64,000 nucleotides of DNA from Betaproteobacteria bacterium RIFCSPLOWO2_02_FULL_63_19 (GCA_001770415.1 MEQX01000009.1:17747-81746); one strand, 5' to 3'. Numbered from the stretch's first letter, positions 39,122 to 49,507 are shown. The notes: generated from the letters alone by a model not told the origin. Numbers and translations are program-made.

Positions 39122-40957
39122 CTAGAACTGCTCCTCGGCGAGCGCCATCACTCCGCGTGCGCCGCGTACAACCACGTCCCGCAGGCCGCCTGCCTGCGAC
39201 AGCACATGATCGGCGTAGAACAATGCCGTTCCGATCTTCGCCTCGTAGAATGCCGCGTCCCCGTCGCCACCCTTACGAATCGCATCGAGCTTCTTACGTG
39301 CAACCAGCGCAGCCCGCGCCATTTGCCAGCCGCCGCAGACGATGCCCGTGAGTTTCAGGAACGGCACCGCTCCGGCGTGCACGGCACGGATATCGGCCTT
39401 GTAGTTCCCGGTGATCCATTCGGCGCATTCGGCCAGAGCCGACGTTCCACGCCCCAGAGACTCTCCAATCGCGGTCAGTGCCGAGTTGCCCGCCTGAGCC
39501 AGTTCGGTTTCAACCGCGCGTATCGTCCCAATCACAACCTTCGCAGTCACGCCTCCTTCGCGCGCAAGCTTGCGGCCTACCAGGTCGTTGGCCTGAATAC
39601 CGGTTGTACCCTCATAGATGGTGGCGATGCGTGCATCGCGCAGATATTGCGCGGCACCTGTTTCCTCGATGAAGCCCATTCCGCCGTGGACCTGGATCCC
39701 GATCGATGCCATTTCGATGCCGGTTTCGGTGTTCCATCCCTTCACCACGGGAATCATGAAGTCGACGAAGGCCTGATGTCGCCTACGCTCGTCGCGGTCG
39801 GGGTGAAGACGCGCAATGTCCATCGATGCCGCGACGACGTACTGCAGCGCACGCATCGCCTCGGTATGGGCCTTCATGCTCATCAACATGCGACGCACGT
39901 CGGGGTGTCGGATTATGGGCACCGATTTGTCGCTGCCGGCAACGTCGCGGCTCTGGATACGCTCCTTGGCGTAGGCGAGCGCCCGTTGGTAGGCTCGCTC
40001 GGAAATCGCCACGCCTTCCAAACCGACGGCGAACCGCGCGGCGTTCATCATGATGAACATGTACTCCAGGCCACGGTTCTCCTCGCCCACCAGGTAACCG
40101 ACCGCACCATCCTTTTCGCCGAACAGCATCACTGCGGTCGGACTGGCGTGGATTCCCATCTTGTGTTCGATCGAGGCGCATTGCACATCATTGCGCTTGC
40201 CAAGACTGCCGTCTTTGTTGACGATGAACTTTGGCACAATGAACAGCGATATGCCCTTGACGCCCTCAGGTGCCTCGGGAGTTCGCGCGAGCACCAGATG
40301 GATGATGTTCTCTGCGAGATCGTGTTCGCCGTAGGTGATGAAGATCTTCTGACCGAACAGTCGATAGTGGGACCCGAACTCCGGATCAGTCGCCGGAACC
40401 GCCCTCGTTTTGATCAGAGCGAGATCGCTGCCCGCCTGCGGTTCGGTGAGATTCATGGTACCGGTCCAGGCGCCCTCGACCATTTTCGGCAGGAACATGC
40501 GTTTGATCTCTTCGGCACCGCGCAATAACAGCGCCTCGATCGCCCCGCCCGTGAGCAGCGGACACAACGCGAATGACATGTTCGCCGACTTGCACATCTC
40601 GGTCACCGGGGTGGATACGATCCTGGGCAGTCCCTGCCCGCCAAACTCGGCCGGAAACTGTAACGCGTTCCATCCCCCCTGGATGAATTGCAGGTAGGCT
40701 TCCTTGAACCCTGCAGGCGTCGTTACCTTGCCATTGTCAAAGGACGAGCCTTCCCTGTCTCCCGGCTGATTGAGCGGCGCCAAGACCTCGCTGGAGAATC
40801 GGCCACACTCCTCGAGGATCTGGGTCACCAGATCGCTGGTCGTTTCCTCGCAACCGGGGAGCCGCGATATGCTGTCCATCCCGACGAGTTCGTCGATGAC
40901 GAACGTCATGTCGCGTATCGGCGCCGTGTAGTCGGGCACGGTTTGCTCCAGAAGCAA
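39122..40957 (-). CDS. Large acyl-CoA dehydrogenase (DmdC/FadE5-like, about 600 residues)
   Basis: This 611-residue FAD enzyme has the acyl-CoA dehydrogenase core, with TEPQAGSDLALIKTRA near 170, HKMGIHASPTAVM near 268 and GGMGFIEETGAAQYLRD near 430, and the catalytic Glu in IYEGTTGIQAND. A C-terminal extra domain (about 470-611) is typical of the long class that includes methylmercaptopropionyl-CoA dehydrogenase DmdC. Its electrons would go to the ETF encoded just upstream, 27 bases away. Confidence 0.9.
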   Translation of the reverse strand: MLLEQTVPDYTAPIRDMTFVIDELVGMDSISRLPGCEETTSDLVTQILEECGRFSSEVLAPLNQPGDREGSSFDNGKVTTPAGFKEAYLQFIQGGWNALQFPAEFGGQGLPRIVSTPVTEMCKSANMSFALCPLLTGGAIEALLLRGAEEIKRMFLPKMVEGAWTGTMNLTEPQAGSDLALIKTRAVPATDPEFGSHYRLFGQKIFITYGEHDLAENIIHLVLARTPEAPEGVKGISLFIVPKFIVNKDGSLGKRNDVQCASIEHKMGIHASPTAVMLFGEKDGAVGYLVGEENRGLEYMFIMMNAARFAVGLEGVAISERAYQRALAYAKERIQSRDVAGSDKSVPIIRHPDVRRMLMSMKAHTEAMRALQYVVAASMDIARLHPDRDERRRHQAFVDFMIPVVKGWNTETGIEMASIGIQVHGGMGFIEETGAAQYLRDARIATIYEGTTGIQANDLVGRKLAREGGVTAKVVIGTIRAVETELAQAGNSALTAIGESLGRGTSALAECAEWITGNYKADIRAVHAGAVPFLKLTGIVCGGWQMARAALVARKKLDAIRKGGDGDAAFYEAKIGTALFYADHVLSQAGGLRDVVVRGARGVMALAEEQF

Positions 40958-40984
40958 TAGCGGCTGCGACTCGGACTTCCGCCG

Positions 40985-41917
40985 TCAGCCGAGTTCCTTT
41001 TCCAGTTCCGGCACGATCTGGAACAAATCTCCGACGATGCCGTAATCAGCGACCTGAAAGATCGGCGCCTCTTCATCCTTGTTGATAGCGACTATGACGC
41101 GGCTGTCCTGCATGCCCGCCAGATGCTGGATCGCGCCCGAAATGCCGACCGCGATGTACAGTTCCGGTGCCACTACCTTTCCCGTCTGCCCGACCTGAAG
41201 ATCGTTCGATACGAATCCGGCGTCGACCGCCGCACGCGACGCTCCCAACGCCGCGCCGAGCTTGTCGGCAACCGGTTCCAGTATCTTGAATTTCTCACTG
41301 GATCCCATGCCTCGCCCGCCCGAAATGACGATGCGCGCCGCCGCCAATTCAGGCCGATCGGATTTGACGATTTCACGGCCGACCAAGGTCGACAGCCCTG
41401 CATCGGCGCCTGCCGCCACGCTTTCTACGGCTGCGGATCCACCGGTGAAGGGCACCGCATCGAATCCGGTCGTACGCACTGTGATCACCTTGATCGCATC
41501 CTTGGACTGAACCGTGGCCAGAGCGGCACCGGCGTAAATCGGCCGCACAAAGGTATCCGGTGACTTCACGGCAATGATCTCGGAAATCTGTGCCACGTCA
41601 AGCAGCGCGGCGATCCGCGGCATCACGTTCTTGCCGTTCGTGGTTGCCGCCGCGAGAATGTGAGTGTGCCCCGCCGCCAGACCCACCACCAAGGCGGCCA
41701 CGTTTTCCGCAAGCTGTCCGCCGTAAAGCGGCGAATCAGCCACCAACACCTTGCTTACGCCGGTTATGGCGGCTGCCGCCTGTCCGGCGGCCGCGCATTC
41801 GGAGCCTGCGACAAGAACTGCTATGTCGCCGCCAATCTGGGCGGCAGCGCCCAGCGCATTCAGCGTCGCGGTCTTTATTGACTGGTTGTCGTGTTCAGCG
41901 ATGACGAGGATGCTCAT
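40985..41917 (-). CDS. etfA: Electron transfer flavoprotein alpha subunit
   Basis: This 310-residue protein has the ETF-alpha C-terminal FAD domain: [30 protein letters not shown] in pieces around 225-245, and [16 protein letters not shown]. With EtfB it carries electrons from acyl-CoA dehydrogenases to ETF-QO. Its start overlaps the etfB end by four bases (ATGA). Confidence 0.96.
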   Translation of the reverse strand: MSILVIAEHDNQSIKTATLNALGAAAQIGGDIAVLVAGSECAAAGQAAAAITGVSKVLVADSPLYGGQLAENVAALVVGLAAGHTHILAAATTNGKNVMPRIAALLDVAQISEIIAVKSPDTFVRPIYAGAALATVQSKDAIKVITVRTTGFDAVPFTGGSAAVESVAAGADAGLSTLVGREIVKSDRPELAAARIVISGGRGMGSSEKFKILEPVADKLGAALGASRAAVDAGFVSNDLQVGQTGKVVAPELYIAVGISGAIQHLAGMQDSRVIVAINKDEEAPIFQVADYGIVGDLFQIVPELEKELG

Positions 41918-42666
41918 TGGATCACCTTGGCTTCATTCTTGAGTTTTTCCACCAGCGTCTTGGCATCGGGGACCTTGACTCCGGCCTTGCGCTTGGGGGG
42001 TTCCTCGACTTTCAACGTCGCAATGCGCGGCGTGATATCTACGCCCAGCGCATCCGGGGCGAGAACTTCCAGGGGCTTCTTCTTGGCCTTCATGATGTTC
42101 GGCAGCGTGACGTAGCGCGGCTCGTTCAGCCGCAGGTCCACCGTGATCGCTGCTGGAAGCTTCAGTGACACAGTTTCCAGGCCGCCGTCAATTTCGCGCG
42201 TGACACTCACCTTGTCGCCATCGACTATGACCTTGGAAGCAAATGTGCCCTGCGCCCAGCCCATCAATGCGGCAAACATCTGCCCGGTCTGGTTGCAGTC
42301 GTCGTCGATGGCCTGCTTGCCCATCAGGACGATCGTGGGATTCTCCTTCTTGGCCACCGCGCACAGCAGTTTGGCCACCGCCAGCGGCTGCAGTTCGGCG
42401 TCGGTTTGAACCAGAACCGCGCGGTCTGCACCGATTGCCAGCGCGGTACGCAGCGTTTCCTGCGAAGCCTGTACGCCACAGGACACCGCGATGATTTCGG
42501 TCGCCTTACCGGCCTCCTTCAGGCGCACCGCTTCTTCCAGTGCGATCTCGTCGAATGGATTCATCGACATTTTGACATTGGCGGTTTCAACGCCGGTGCC
42601 GTCGGCCTTGACTCGCACCTTGACGTTGTAATCAACCACCCTCTTTACCGGGACCAGGACCTTCAC
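41914..42666 (-). CDS. etfB: Electron transfer flavoprotein beta subunit
   Basis: This 250-residue AMP-binding subunit has [27 protein letters not shown] and [15 protein letters not shown]. The start is a GTG at 42664-42666 with GGAGAG seven bases upstream. It heads an etfB-etfA-acyl-CoA dehydrogenase unit, with a perfect -10 hexamer just upstream. Confidence 0.96.
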   Translation of the reverse strand: MKVLVPVKRVVDYNVKVRVKADGTGVETANVKMSMNPFDEIALEEAVRLKEAGKATEIIAVSCGVQASQETLRTALAIGADRAVLVQTDAELQPLAVAKLLCAVAKKENPTIVLMGKQAIDDDCNQTGQMFAALMGWAQGTFASKVIVDGDKVSVTREIDGGLETVSLKLPAAITVDLRLNEPRYVTLPNIMKAKKKPLEVLAPDALGVDITPRIATLKVEEPPKRKAGVKVPDAKTLVEKLKNEAKVIQ

Positions 42667-42694
42667 GGCGGCTCTCCAATGCGAAAAAATGCAA

Positions 42695-42700
42695 ATTATA
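42695..42700 (-). promoter_or_regulatory. Candidate -10 of the etfBA-dehydrogenase unit
   Basis: The minus strand reads TATAAT 29 bases before the etfB GTG. The -35 position (42718-42723) is a weak match. Confidence 0.5.
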
Positions 42701-42767
42701 GCGGAACGGTTTCTGCTCCTCGACTGATCCAGATCATGAACAGGCTCGGTTTGCGGCCGTCGCCCGA

Positions 42768-42773
42768 TATAAT
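42768..42773 (+). promoter_or_regulatory. Candidate -10 of the CoA-transferase gene
   Basis: TATAAT lies 29 bases before the ATG at 42803. No good -35 is seen at 17 bases. Confidence 0.5.
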
Positions 42774-42802
42774 CGCGCTACGCTTCGAGATCAGAAACCG
42801 CC

Positions 42803-44023
42803 ATGTCGCAACCACTGTCACATATCCGCGTGCTTGACCTCACCCGCGTCCTCGCCGGGCCCTGGGCCGCGCAGAATCTCGCCGACCTCGGCGCGGAGGT
42901 CATCAAGGTCGAGCGTCCCGGCGGGGGTGACGACACGCGTTCCTGGGGCCCGCCATGGCGGCGCGACGGCGAGGGCAAGGAGATACGCGATTCCGCGTAT
43001 TTCCTATCGGTCAACCGCGGGAAAAAATCGGTAACGCTGGACATTTCACGCCCCGAAGGGCAGCGCATCGCCCGCGCGCTGGCGGAGAAGTCGGACGTGT
43101 TGATCGAAAACTACAAAGTGGGCGCGCTCTCCCGCTACGGTCTGGGCTACGAGGACATCCGTGCGAGTCATCCGGGCATTATCTATTGCTCGGTTACCGG
43201 CTACGGACAGGACGGCCCGCTCGCCTCGCGCCCGGGTTACGATTTTGTCTTTCAGGGCATGGGCGGCTTGATGAGCATCACTGGAGAGCGCGACGACCGG
43301 CCGGGCGGCGGACCAATGAAGGTCAGCATTGCCGTCACCGATGTGCTGACGGGCATGTACGCGAGCCTGGCCATCACTGCGGCCCTCGCCCACAGACAGT
43401 CCAGCGGCGTTGGCCAGCACATCGATATGGCGCTTCTCGACACGATAGTCGCGTTCGGCGCAAACCAGATCCTCAGTTACTGGTGTTCAGACAAAGTGCC
43501 TGTGCGCGTCGGCAACGCGCATCCCAATATCGTGCCCTACGAGGCGTTTCCCGCCCGCGACGGCCACATCATTCTGGCTGTCGGAAACGACGCACAGTTT
43601 GCCGCGTTCTGCAAAGTCGCCGGACGCCCGGATCTGGCTGCCGATCCACGCTTTCGCGCCAACTCGGACCGCGTAATGAACCGCGCCATCCTGGTGCCAA
43701 CGGTCAGGGAGATCATGGCGACCCGCACCAAGCAACAATGGACCGATGCACTGGAAGCAGCCGGCGTACCGTGCGGTCCGATCAACAATTACGCCGAGGT
43801 GTTCGAGAACGAGCAGGTCCTCCATCGCGGCCTGCGCGTGGACATTCCCCATGCTCTTGGTTCGGTACCCACGGTAGCCAGTCCCATGCGATTTTCCGAG
43901 ACGCCAGTTGAGTACAAGCTGCCGCCGCCCCGACTCGGCGAGCACACGCGCAAGGTGCTATCGGAGGTGCTCGCAATGAAGGATTCGGAACTGGACGCGC
44001 TATCTTCGCAGGGCGTCATCTAG
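42803..44023 (+). CDS. CaiB/BaiF family CoA transferase (class III)
   Basis: This 406-residue enzyme starts with IRVLDLTRVLAGPWAAQNLADLGAEVIK-type family sequence in its first 37 residues, has SVNRGKKSVTLD, and the likely catalytic Asp180 in AVTDVLTGMYAS. Class III enzymes move CoA between carboxylic acids or racemise acyl-CoA. The stop TAG overlaps the stop of the convergent enoyl-CoA hydratase gene at a CTAG. The substrate is unknown. Confidence 0.93.
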   Translation: MSQPLSHIRVLDLTRVLAGPWAAQNLADLGAEVIKVERPGGGDDTRSWGPPWRRDGEGKEIRDSAYFLSVNRGKKSVTLDISRPEGQRIARALAEKSDVLIENYKVGALSRYGLGYEDIRASHPGIIYCSVTGYGQDGPLASRPGYDFVFQGMGGLMSITGERDDRPGGGPMKVSIAVTDVLTGMYASLAITAALAHRQSSGVGQHIDMALLDTIVAFGANQILSYWCSDKVPVRVGNAHPNIVPYEAFPARDGHIILAVGNDAQFAAFCKVAGRPDLAADPRFRANSDRVMNRAILVPTVREIMATRTKQQWTDALEAAGVPCGPINNYAEVFENEQVLHRGLRVDIPHALGSVPTVASPMRFSETPVEYKLPPPRLGEHTRKVLSEVLAMKDSELDALSSQGVI

Positions 44024-44820
44024 CGCTCGCGCCAAACCGGCTTGCGCTTCGCGATGAACGCGCCGACGCCCTCCCCTGCGTCCTCCCCCAGCATGTTTTC
44101 GGTGATCGCGACGCTTGCGATTTGGTAGGCATTCGACAGCCCTGACTCGAGCTGCTGATAGAAGAGTTTCTTTCCTGCGGCGCACACGGCGGGCGGCTTG
44201 CCCTTGATGCTGGCGGCCAGCGCCCCGACCTCTGCATCGAGGCGATCTTCCGGCACGACCCTGTTGACCAGGCCCCATGCGAGGGCGGTATGAGCGTCGA
44301 CAAATTCCCCGGTAAAGAGCATTTCAAACGCGCGTTTGCGGGAGACGTTCCGGGACACGGGAACGCCCGGCGTCGCGCAGAACAGACCGAAATTGATTCC
44401 GGAGGTGGCAAATCGCGCGGCCGTCGAGGCGACCGCCAGATCGCAGGCCGCCACCAGCTGGCAACCGGCGGCCGTCGCAATGCCGTGGACGCGTGCTATT
44501 ACCGGCTGCGGAAGGCTCTGGATCCGCAACATGACCCTCGAACAATGCCCGAACAGTTCACCTATGAATTCCGGCGTGCGGTTGGCCATCATTTCCTTGA
44601 GGTCATGTCCGGCGCTGAACGCCGGTCCGCTTGCCGCAAGTACCACAACGCGCACAACGCGATCTGCCGCTGCACGATCAAATGCCGACTCGAGCGCGTC
44701 CAGCATGGCGCTGGAAATGGGATTGAATTTCTTCGGCCGGTTAAGGGTAAGCGTCGCGACCCCGCCGCTAACGGCGTAGAGCAGTTCCGGATCGGTTGCA
44801 GTGGACTCGTCAGGTTTCAT
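44020..44820 (-). CDS. Enoyl-CoA hydratase/isomerase family protein
   Basis: This 266-residue crotonase-fold protein has the oxyanion-hole pieces GPAFSAGHDLKEM and GIATAAGCQLVAACDLAVAS. It would hydrate or isomerise an enoyl-CoA. It lies ten bases downstream of the acyl-CoA ligase gene on the same strand, so the pair is likely co-transcribed. Its length is also close to that of DmdD, but the catalytic residues cannot be assigned with confidence. Confidence 0.88.
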   Translation of the reverse strand: MKPDESTATDPELLYAVSGGVATLTLNRPKKFNPISSAMLDALESAFDRAAADRVVRVVVLAASGPAFSAGHDLKEMMANRTPEFIGELFGHCSRVMLRIQSLPQPVIARVHGIATAAGCQLVAACDLAVASTAARFATSGINFGLFCATPGVPVSRNVSRKRAFEMLFTGEFVDAHTALAWGLVNRVVPEDRLDAEVGALAASIKGKPPAVCAAGKKLFYQQLESGLSNAYQIASVAITENMLGEDAGEGVGAFIAKRKPVWRER

Positions 44821-44830
44821 CGCGGGCCGC

Positions 44831-46483
44831 CTATTCGATGGAAGCTGCCGATTTGGCCTGCTGGCGGAGCACGAATTTCTGTATTTTGCCGGTCGACGTC
44901 CTTGGCAGCGGACCGAACACGACCACCTTCGGTACCTTGAAGCGCGCCAGGCCGGCCCTGCAATGCTCGATGATCTCTGCCTCGGTCAGCCCGGCCCCCT
45001 CCTTCACCTCGACGAATGCGCAGGGCGTCTCGCCCCACTTCGGATCCGGCATTGCAACCACCGCGGCCGCGAGAACAGCTGCGTGTCTACAGATCACATC
45101 CTCGACCTCCAGCGAGGAAATGTTCTCGCCTCCCGAAATGATAACGTCCTTCGAGCGGTCCTTGATCTTTATGTAGCCATCCGACTGCATTACCGCCAGG
45201 TCGCCGGAATGGAACCAGCCGCCCGCGAACGCCTCCCGTGTTGCCGCGGGATTCTTCAGGTAGCCTTTCATAGTTATGTTGCCGCGGAACATGATCTCAC
45301 CCATGGTCTGGCCATCGGAAGGCACCGGTTTCATCGTCTGCGGGTCCATCACGGTGAGCCCTTCCTCGACGAGATAGCGCACGCCCTGCCGCCCGTTGCG
45401 TTCCGCACGGTTCACGATATCCAGATCCATCCACTGGGCGTGCTTGGCACACACGGTCGCCGGCCCATACGTCTCGGTCAGCCCATAAACGTGGGTAAGA
45501 TCGAAACCGATTCTCTCCATGCCCTCGATCATCGCGGCCGGTGGCGCCGCCCCGGCCACCATGGCCGAAACCTTGTGGGTGATACCCTGGCGAAGCTTAG
45601 GATCGGCATTCACCAGCGTGCTGTGCACGATCGGTGCCCCGCAATAATGCGTGACGCCGTGTTTCCGTATGAGGCCGAAAATCGCAGCCGCGTCCACTTT
45701 ACGCAAGCACACGTTGGTGCCGACATTGGCGGCAACCGTCCAAGGGAAACACCAGCCGTTGCAATGGAACATCGGCAGGGTCCACAGATAGACAGCATGC
45801 GGCGGCATGCCCCAGGTTAGGATATTGCCCACGGCGTTCAAGTAAGCGCCGCGGTGATGGTAGACCACTCCCTTCGGGTTGCCGGTGGTGCCCGACGTGT
45901 AGTTGAGCGAGATGGCATTCCATTCGTCGGCGGGCGGCTGCCAGTCGTAGTCCGGATCACCCTGCGTAAGAAACGCCTCGTAATCGCATTCGCCCAGCCG
46001 GCGACCGGGGCCTGAGTATTCCGCGTCGTCAACGTCGATGAGCGTCAGCGCGCCCTTTACGCGTGTCAGCGCCTTCGACACGGTATCCGAAAACTCGCGG
46101 TCGACGATCAACACTTTCGCGCCGCCGTGCTCCAGCATGAAAGCGATTGCCTCAGGGTCCAAACGCGTATTCAACGCGTTCAGGACCCCCCCGGCCATGG
46201 GGACGCCGAAATGGCAATCAACCATCTCCGGCGTGTTCGACAACATCACTGCTACCGTATCGCCGACACCGATCCCGTTCCTCGCCAGCGCCGAGGCGAG
46301 CCGGCGGCTCCGCCCATAGGTCTGCTTCCAGGTGAAGCGACGCGTCCCATGCACTACGGCCAACCGCTGCGGATGCACGTAAGCGGCGCGCTCGATGAAG
46401 CCAAGCGGCGTAAGCGCAGCATAGTTGGCCGGGCCGCGATCCAAGTCGACTTCGTAGGGATTCGTTCGTTCGGTAATAGTCAT
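44831..46483 (-). CDS. Acyl-CoA synthetase (AMP-forming, AlkK/DmdB-like)
   Basis: This 550-residue ligase has the AMP-binding loop NYTSGTTGNPKGVVYHHRG, the YGLTETYGPATVC block, GWFHSGDLAVM, and the C-terminal Lys in PRTSTGKIQKFVLR. It activates a carboxylic acid to its CoA ester. The layout matches medium-chain or methylmercaptopropionate-type ligases. It leads a two-gene unit with the hydratase. Confidence 0.92.
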   Translation of the reverse strand: MTITERTNPYEVDLDRGPANYAALTPLGFIERAAYVHPQRLAVVHGTRRFTWKQTYGRSRRLASALARNGIGVGDTVAVMLSNTPEMVDCHFGVPMAGGVLNALNTRLDPEAIAFMLEHGGAKVLIVDREFSDTVSKALTRVKGALTLIDVDDAEYSGPGRRLGECDYEAFLTQGDPDYDWQPPADEWNAISLNYTSGTTGNPKGVVYHHRGAYLNAVGNILTWGMPPHAVYLWTLPMFHCNGWCFPWTVAANVGTNVCLRKVDAAAIFGLIRKHGVTHYCGAPIVHSTLVNADPKLRQGITHKVSAMVAGAAPPAAMIEGMERIGFDLTHVYGLTETYGPATVCAKHAQWMDLDIVNRAERNGRQGVRYLVEEGLTVMDPQTMKPVPSDGQTMGEIMFRGNITMKGYLKNPAATREAFAGGWFHSGDLAVMQSDGYIKIKDRSKDVIISGGENISSLEVEDVICRHAAVLAAAVVAMPDPKWGETPCAFVEVKEGAGLTEAEIIEHCRAGLARFKVPKVVVFGPLPRTSTGKIQKFVLRQQAKSAASIE

Positions 46484-46555
46484 TTTTTCGTCCTATTACG
46501 CGCTTGTGTGGCGCCCTTCCCGCAGGTCATGACCCGTCCGCGCCGGCAACGTCTC

Positions 46556-47302
46556 TCATTGGGTCGCTTGACCCGCGGGAGCGGCATTTCCCTCATCCGC
46601 ATCCAGACGGCGCCACAGCGACACGCCCCCCATATGCTGTTCGATTCGATCGAGCGTCGTTTCGTGCGCCTCCAATTCGGCGGAGGTGGCGTACAGGACC
46701 TTCAACGCCGGCCGCTCGAATCGATCCTCATCACCGGTCCTATCCTTCGCCGGAACCGGTTGATCCAGTTCAATCCCCAGGCTCTCCTGCCCGCGCGTCA
46801 TCGCCAGGTAGACCTCGGCGAGCAGTTCCGCGTCGAGCAACGCGCCGTGCAACATGCGATGGGCATTCCCAATCTGGTAGCGCTCGCACAACGCATCGAG
46901 CGAATTCCGCTTGCCAGGATGCAGTTCCTTGGCAAGTTTGAGCGTGTCGACGATAGCGGCGCAGTGCTGCCCGATCGACGGCAACTCCAGCAGAGCAAGC
47001 TCCTTGTCGAGGAATTCGACGTCAAAAGGTGCATTGTGGATGACCAGCTCTGCGCCGCGGACGTAATCTAGAAATTCGGACGCGATCTCACGGAATTTGG
47101 GTTTATCCTGAAGAAACTCGTTGGTTATTCCGTGAACCTTCAAGGCTCCCGCCTCACTTTCGCGCTCCGGGTTCACATAACGGTGAAAGTGGTTCCCGCT
47201 CAAACGACGATCCATGATCTCGACGCATCCCAGTTCGATGATGCGGTCCCCAAGCTTGGCGTTCAGACCCGTCGTCTCGGTATCCAGTACGATGCGCCTC
47301 AT
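46556..47302 (-). CDS. dnaQ: DNA polymerase III epsilon subunit (proofreading exonuclease)
   Basis: This 248-residue 3'-5' exonuclease begins RRIVLDTETTGL (Exo I Asp and Glu), then has VIHNAPFDVEFLDKEL (Exo II) and HRMLHGALLDAELLAEVY (Exo III with His and Asp). The start at 47302 matches the family; the open frame runs 22 codons further upstream. It follows rnhA by 196 bases with no gene in between. Confidence 0.95.
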   Translation of the reverse strand: MRRIVLDTETTGLNAKLGDRIIELGCVEIMDRRLSGNHFHRYVNPERESEAGALKVHGITNEFLQDKPKFREIASEFLDYVRGAELVIHNAPFDVEFLDKELALLELPSIGQHCAAIVDTLKLAKELHPGKRNSLDALCERYQIGNAHRMLHGALLDAELLAEVYLAMTRGQESLGIELDQPVPAKDRTGDEDRFERPALKVLYATSAELEAHETTLDRIEQHMGGVSLWRRLDADEGNAAPAGQATQ

Positions 47303-47498
47303 TTCACCCCCGCGCCGTTCCCAGTGCAGCCCAACGGACCACCGTGCGCCGACGTCTCCGTGCCCCAATTGAGAGACCGTCGCAATTGCGTACCCTTACA
47401 TCATCGAGCGACCTGCGCGACACAGGCATCGGAGAGCTCGTCGGCGTATTTGCCAAGATTGTAGACGGCGGACTGGTCGCAGATTGGCTTATATCGGG

Positions 47499-47957
47499 CT
47501 AGCCCAGCGCGCTCTGCACACCTCGGTTGGCAAGCGCGTCAGCACGCTCATTTTCTGCGTGTCCTGCATGGCCCCGCACCCAGTGCCATTCTATCGCGTG
47601 CTGCTGCGCGAGCGAGTCGAGTTCGCGCCACAGATCTTCGTTCTTGACGGGTTTCTTGTCCGCTGTGCGCCATCCGCGCCGTTTCCACTGCGTCAGCCAT
47701 TCGCTGATGCCTTTTTGTACGTACTGAGAATCGGTATAGACCTTTACGTTGCAATGACGCTTGAGCATTCCCAGCGCGCGGATTACCGCCGTAAGTTCCA
47801 TGCGGTTATTGGTTGTCAGCGCCTCGCCACCGAAAATCTCCTTTTCATGCTTGTCAACACGCAGGATTGCACCCCACCCCCCGGGGCCGGGATTACCCTT
47901 GCACGCCCCGTCGGCAAAGACGAGCACGGCCTTATCGGCACTGCGGCTGGCGCTCAT
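47499..47957 (-). CDS. rnhA: Ribonuclease HI
   Basis: This enzyme of about 152 residues removes RNA from RNA-DNA hybrids. It has [16 protein letters not shown] (first Asp), MELTAVI (Glu), [10 protein letters not shown] (Asp) and the late Asp in [11 protein letters not shown]. The start at 47957 overlaps the upstream methyltransferase by 26 bases; an ATG eight codons earlier at 47981 is also possible. Confidence 0.95.
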   Translation of the reverse strand: MSASRSADKAVLVFADGACKGNPGPGGWGAILRVDKHEKEIFGGEALTTNNRMELTAVIRALGMLKRHCNVKVYTDSQYVQKGISEWLTQWKRRGWRTADKKPVKNEDLWRELDSLAQQHAIEWHWVRGHAGHAENERADALANRGVQSALG

Positions 47958-48699
47958 AGCTGGGTCGGGCGTGAATGACATTGCCCTTGCGCGCCACCTG
48001 CACCAGCGCCGCTTCTTTCACGCGCCGCTCGCGCCAAGACGGCGTGACCAGGCGCATACCCAGCGTACGCTTGACCGCACGCACGACGTAGACACCACCG
48101 GCGATCGGCCACCATCTTTCTCCCGCGCGCTCCATAAACGCGAAGCGTTCCAGCCACCTGGCCTGCGAGAAGGGCGGTACGTAGCAGCCGAAACGTCCGC
48201 CGTTCAGCTCGAATCCAAGCAGTGCAAGCCAGTCTTTCATGCGCAGCAGGCCGATGAACTTACCGCGCCATGGGTATTCGCCGCCACCACGCCGTACCGC
48301 TCGCGTCAGCGCGCTCCTTGCGCCCCATAGCGACAACGGATTGAAGCCCGAAATGACGATCGACCCTTCCGGCATCAATACGCGCGCGGCCTCGCGCAGG
48401 ATGTGGTGTGCGTGCGGACTGAATTCGAGCACATGAGGCAAGACGACCAGGTCGATGCTCTGCGTAGCCAACGGAAGATTCCACGAATCGGCAATGAGCG
48501 AAACACCCGAATCCACTCCGACGCGCGTTTTGAACGCGATGCGGTTCTCGCGCAGAAAATCGACCTTTGCCAATCCCACTTGCACCGCGTTGAAACCGAA
48601 TACGTCGTCGACTGCGCTATCGAACTGCGCAAGTTCCCAATCAAGCACGCGTCGCCCGCCAGGCGTTTCAAACCAATCGTGTAAGCTCGAAGACAGCAT
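47932..48699 (-). CDS. Class I SAM-dependent methyltransferase-like protein
   Basis: This 255-residue protein has [20 protein letters not shown] and [21 protein letters not shown], the post-motif I to III part of methyltransferase type 11 proteins. The glycine-rich motif I is not obvious (GFNAVQVGL), so SAM binding may be altered. It lies in a block conserved in Betaproteobacteria between gloB and rnhA and is divergent from gloB. Its target is unknown. Confidence 0.78.
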   Translation of the reverse strand: MLSSSLHDWFETPGGRRVLDWELAQFDSAVDDVFGFNAVQVGLAKVDFLRENRIAFKTRVGVDSGVSLIADSWNLPLATQSIDLVVLPHVLEFSPHAHHILREAARVLMPEGSIVISGFNPLSLWGARSALTRAVRRGGGEYPWRGKFIGLLRMKDWLALLGFELNGGRFGCYVPPFSQARWLERFAFMERAGERWWPIAGGVYVVRAVKRTLGMRLVTPSWRERRVKEAALVQVARKGNVIHARPSYERQPQCR

Positions 48700-48739
48700 C
48701 GACTATACTTACCGAATATCCAGAAAGCACCAGCGTCCT

Positions 48740-49507
48740 ATGCAAATCGATCCCATCTCAGCCTTTAAGGACAACTACATCTGGGCGCTCAGAAACGACC
48801 GCAATGTCGCAGTGGTCGACCCCGGCGACGCGCGCCCGGTGCAAGAATATCTTGCGCGCAAGCAGCTACAACTGGTAGCCATTCTCGCGACCCACCATCA
48901 CGCCGACCACGTCGGCGGTATTTCCGCCCTTGTCGCCGCGCGGAGCCGCGGCATCCCGGTGTATGGCCCGAAAGGGGAGCCCATATCCACTGTTACGCAC
49001 CGCGTCGCCGGCGGCGACCGCGTCGCGATACCGGAACTGGACATCGAGTTCGACGTCCTGGATATTCCGGGTCACACCCGAGCACATATTGCATATTATG
49101 GTTCAAAGATGGTGTTCTGTGGCGATACGCTGTTTGCCTGCGGATGTGGGCGCGTGTTTGAGGGAACACCCGCGCAGATGTACGCGTCGCTGCAGAAACT
49201 GGCCAACTTGCCTGAAGCTACCTTGGCCTACTGCGGCCACGAGTACACGCTGGCGAACATTGGCTTTGCGAGGAACGTGGAACCCGGCAACGCTGCGCTC
49301 GCCGAACGCGAACGCGAAGACACGCTGACACGTGAACGAAAGCGTCCGACGCTTCCGACGAGTATCGGCCGTGAAAGGGCAACTAACCCGTTTCTTCGCT
49401 GCGAAAACGCTGAAGTCGATCGAGCTGCTGCTCGCCGCCTAGGCAAAGCGGTCACCGATCCAGTGGAGATATTCGCGGCAATCCGCGATTGGAAGAACAA
49501 GTACTAG
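48740..49507 (+). CDS. gloB: Hydroxyacylglutathione hydrolase (glyoxalase II)
   Basis: This 255-residue metallo-beta-lactamase-fold enzyme has THHHADHVGG, GHTRAHIAYY, FCGDTLFACGCGR and YCGHEYTLANI, giving both metal sites. It hydrolyses lactoylglutathione in methylglyoxal detoxification. The ATG at 48740 gives the family N-terminus MQIDPISAFKDNYIW; a longer open frame upstream is not coding. A TATACT sequence at 48704-48709 may be its -10. Confidence 0.96.
   Translation: MQIDPISAFKDNYIWALRNDRNVAVVDPGDARPVQEYLARKQLQLVAILATHHHADHVGGISALVAARSRGIPVYGPKGEPISTVTHRVAGGDRVAIPELDIEFDVLDIPGHTRAHIAYYGSKMVFCGDTLFACGCGRVFEGTPAQMYASLQKLANLPEATLAYCGHEYTLANIGFARNVEPGNAALAEREREDTLTRERKRPTLPTSIGRERATNPFLRCENAEVDRAAARRLGKAVTDPVEIFAAIRDWKNKY

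Noticed and set aside
42724-42737. FNR-like sequence CTGAT-CCAG-ATCAT between etfB and the CoA-transferase gene.
   Set aside because: Two of ten defined positions differ, and its centre is about 50 bases from the likely start of the plus-strand gene, not at class II distance.
47402-47520. A coding-looking minus-strand stretch after the rnhA stop (YKPICDQSAVYNLG...).
   Set aside because: It has no start codon or ribosome-binding site of its own and would have to begin inside rnhA in another frame. It is too short to support.
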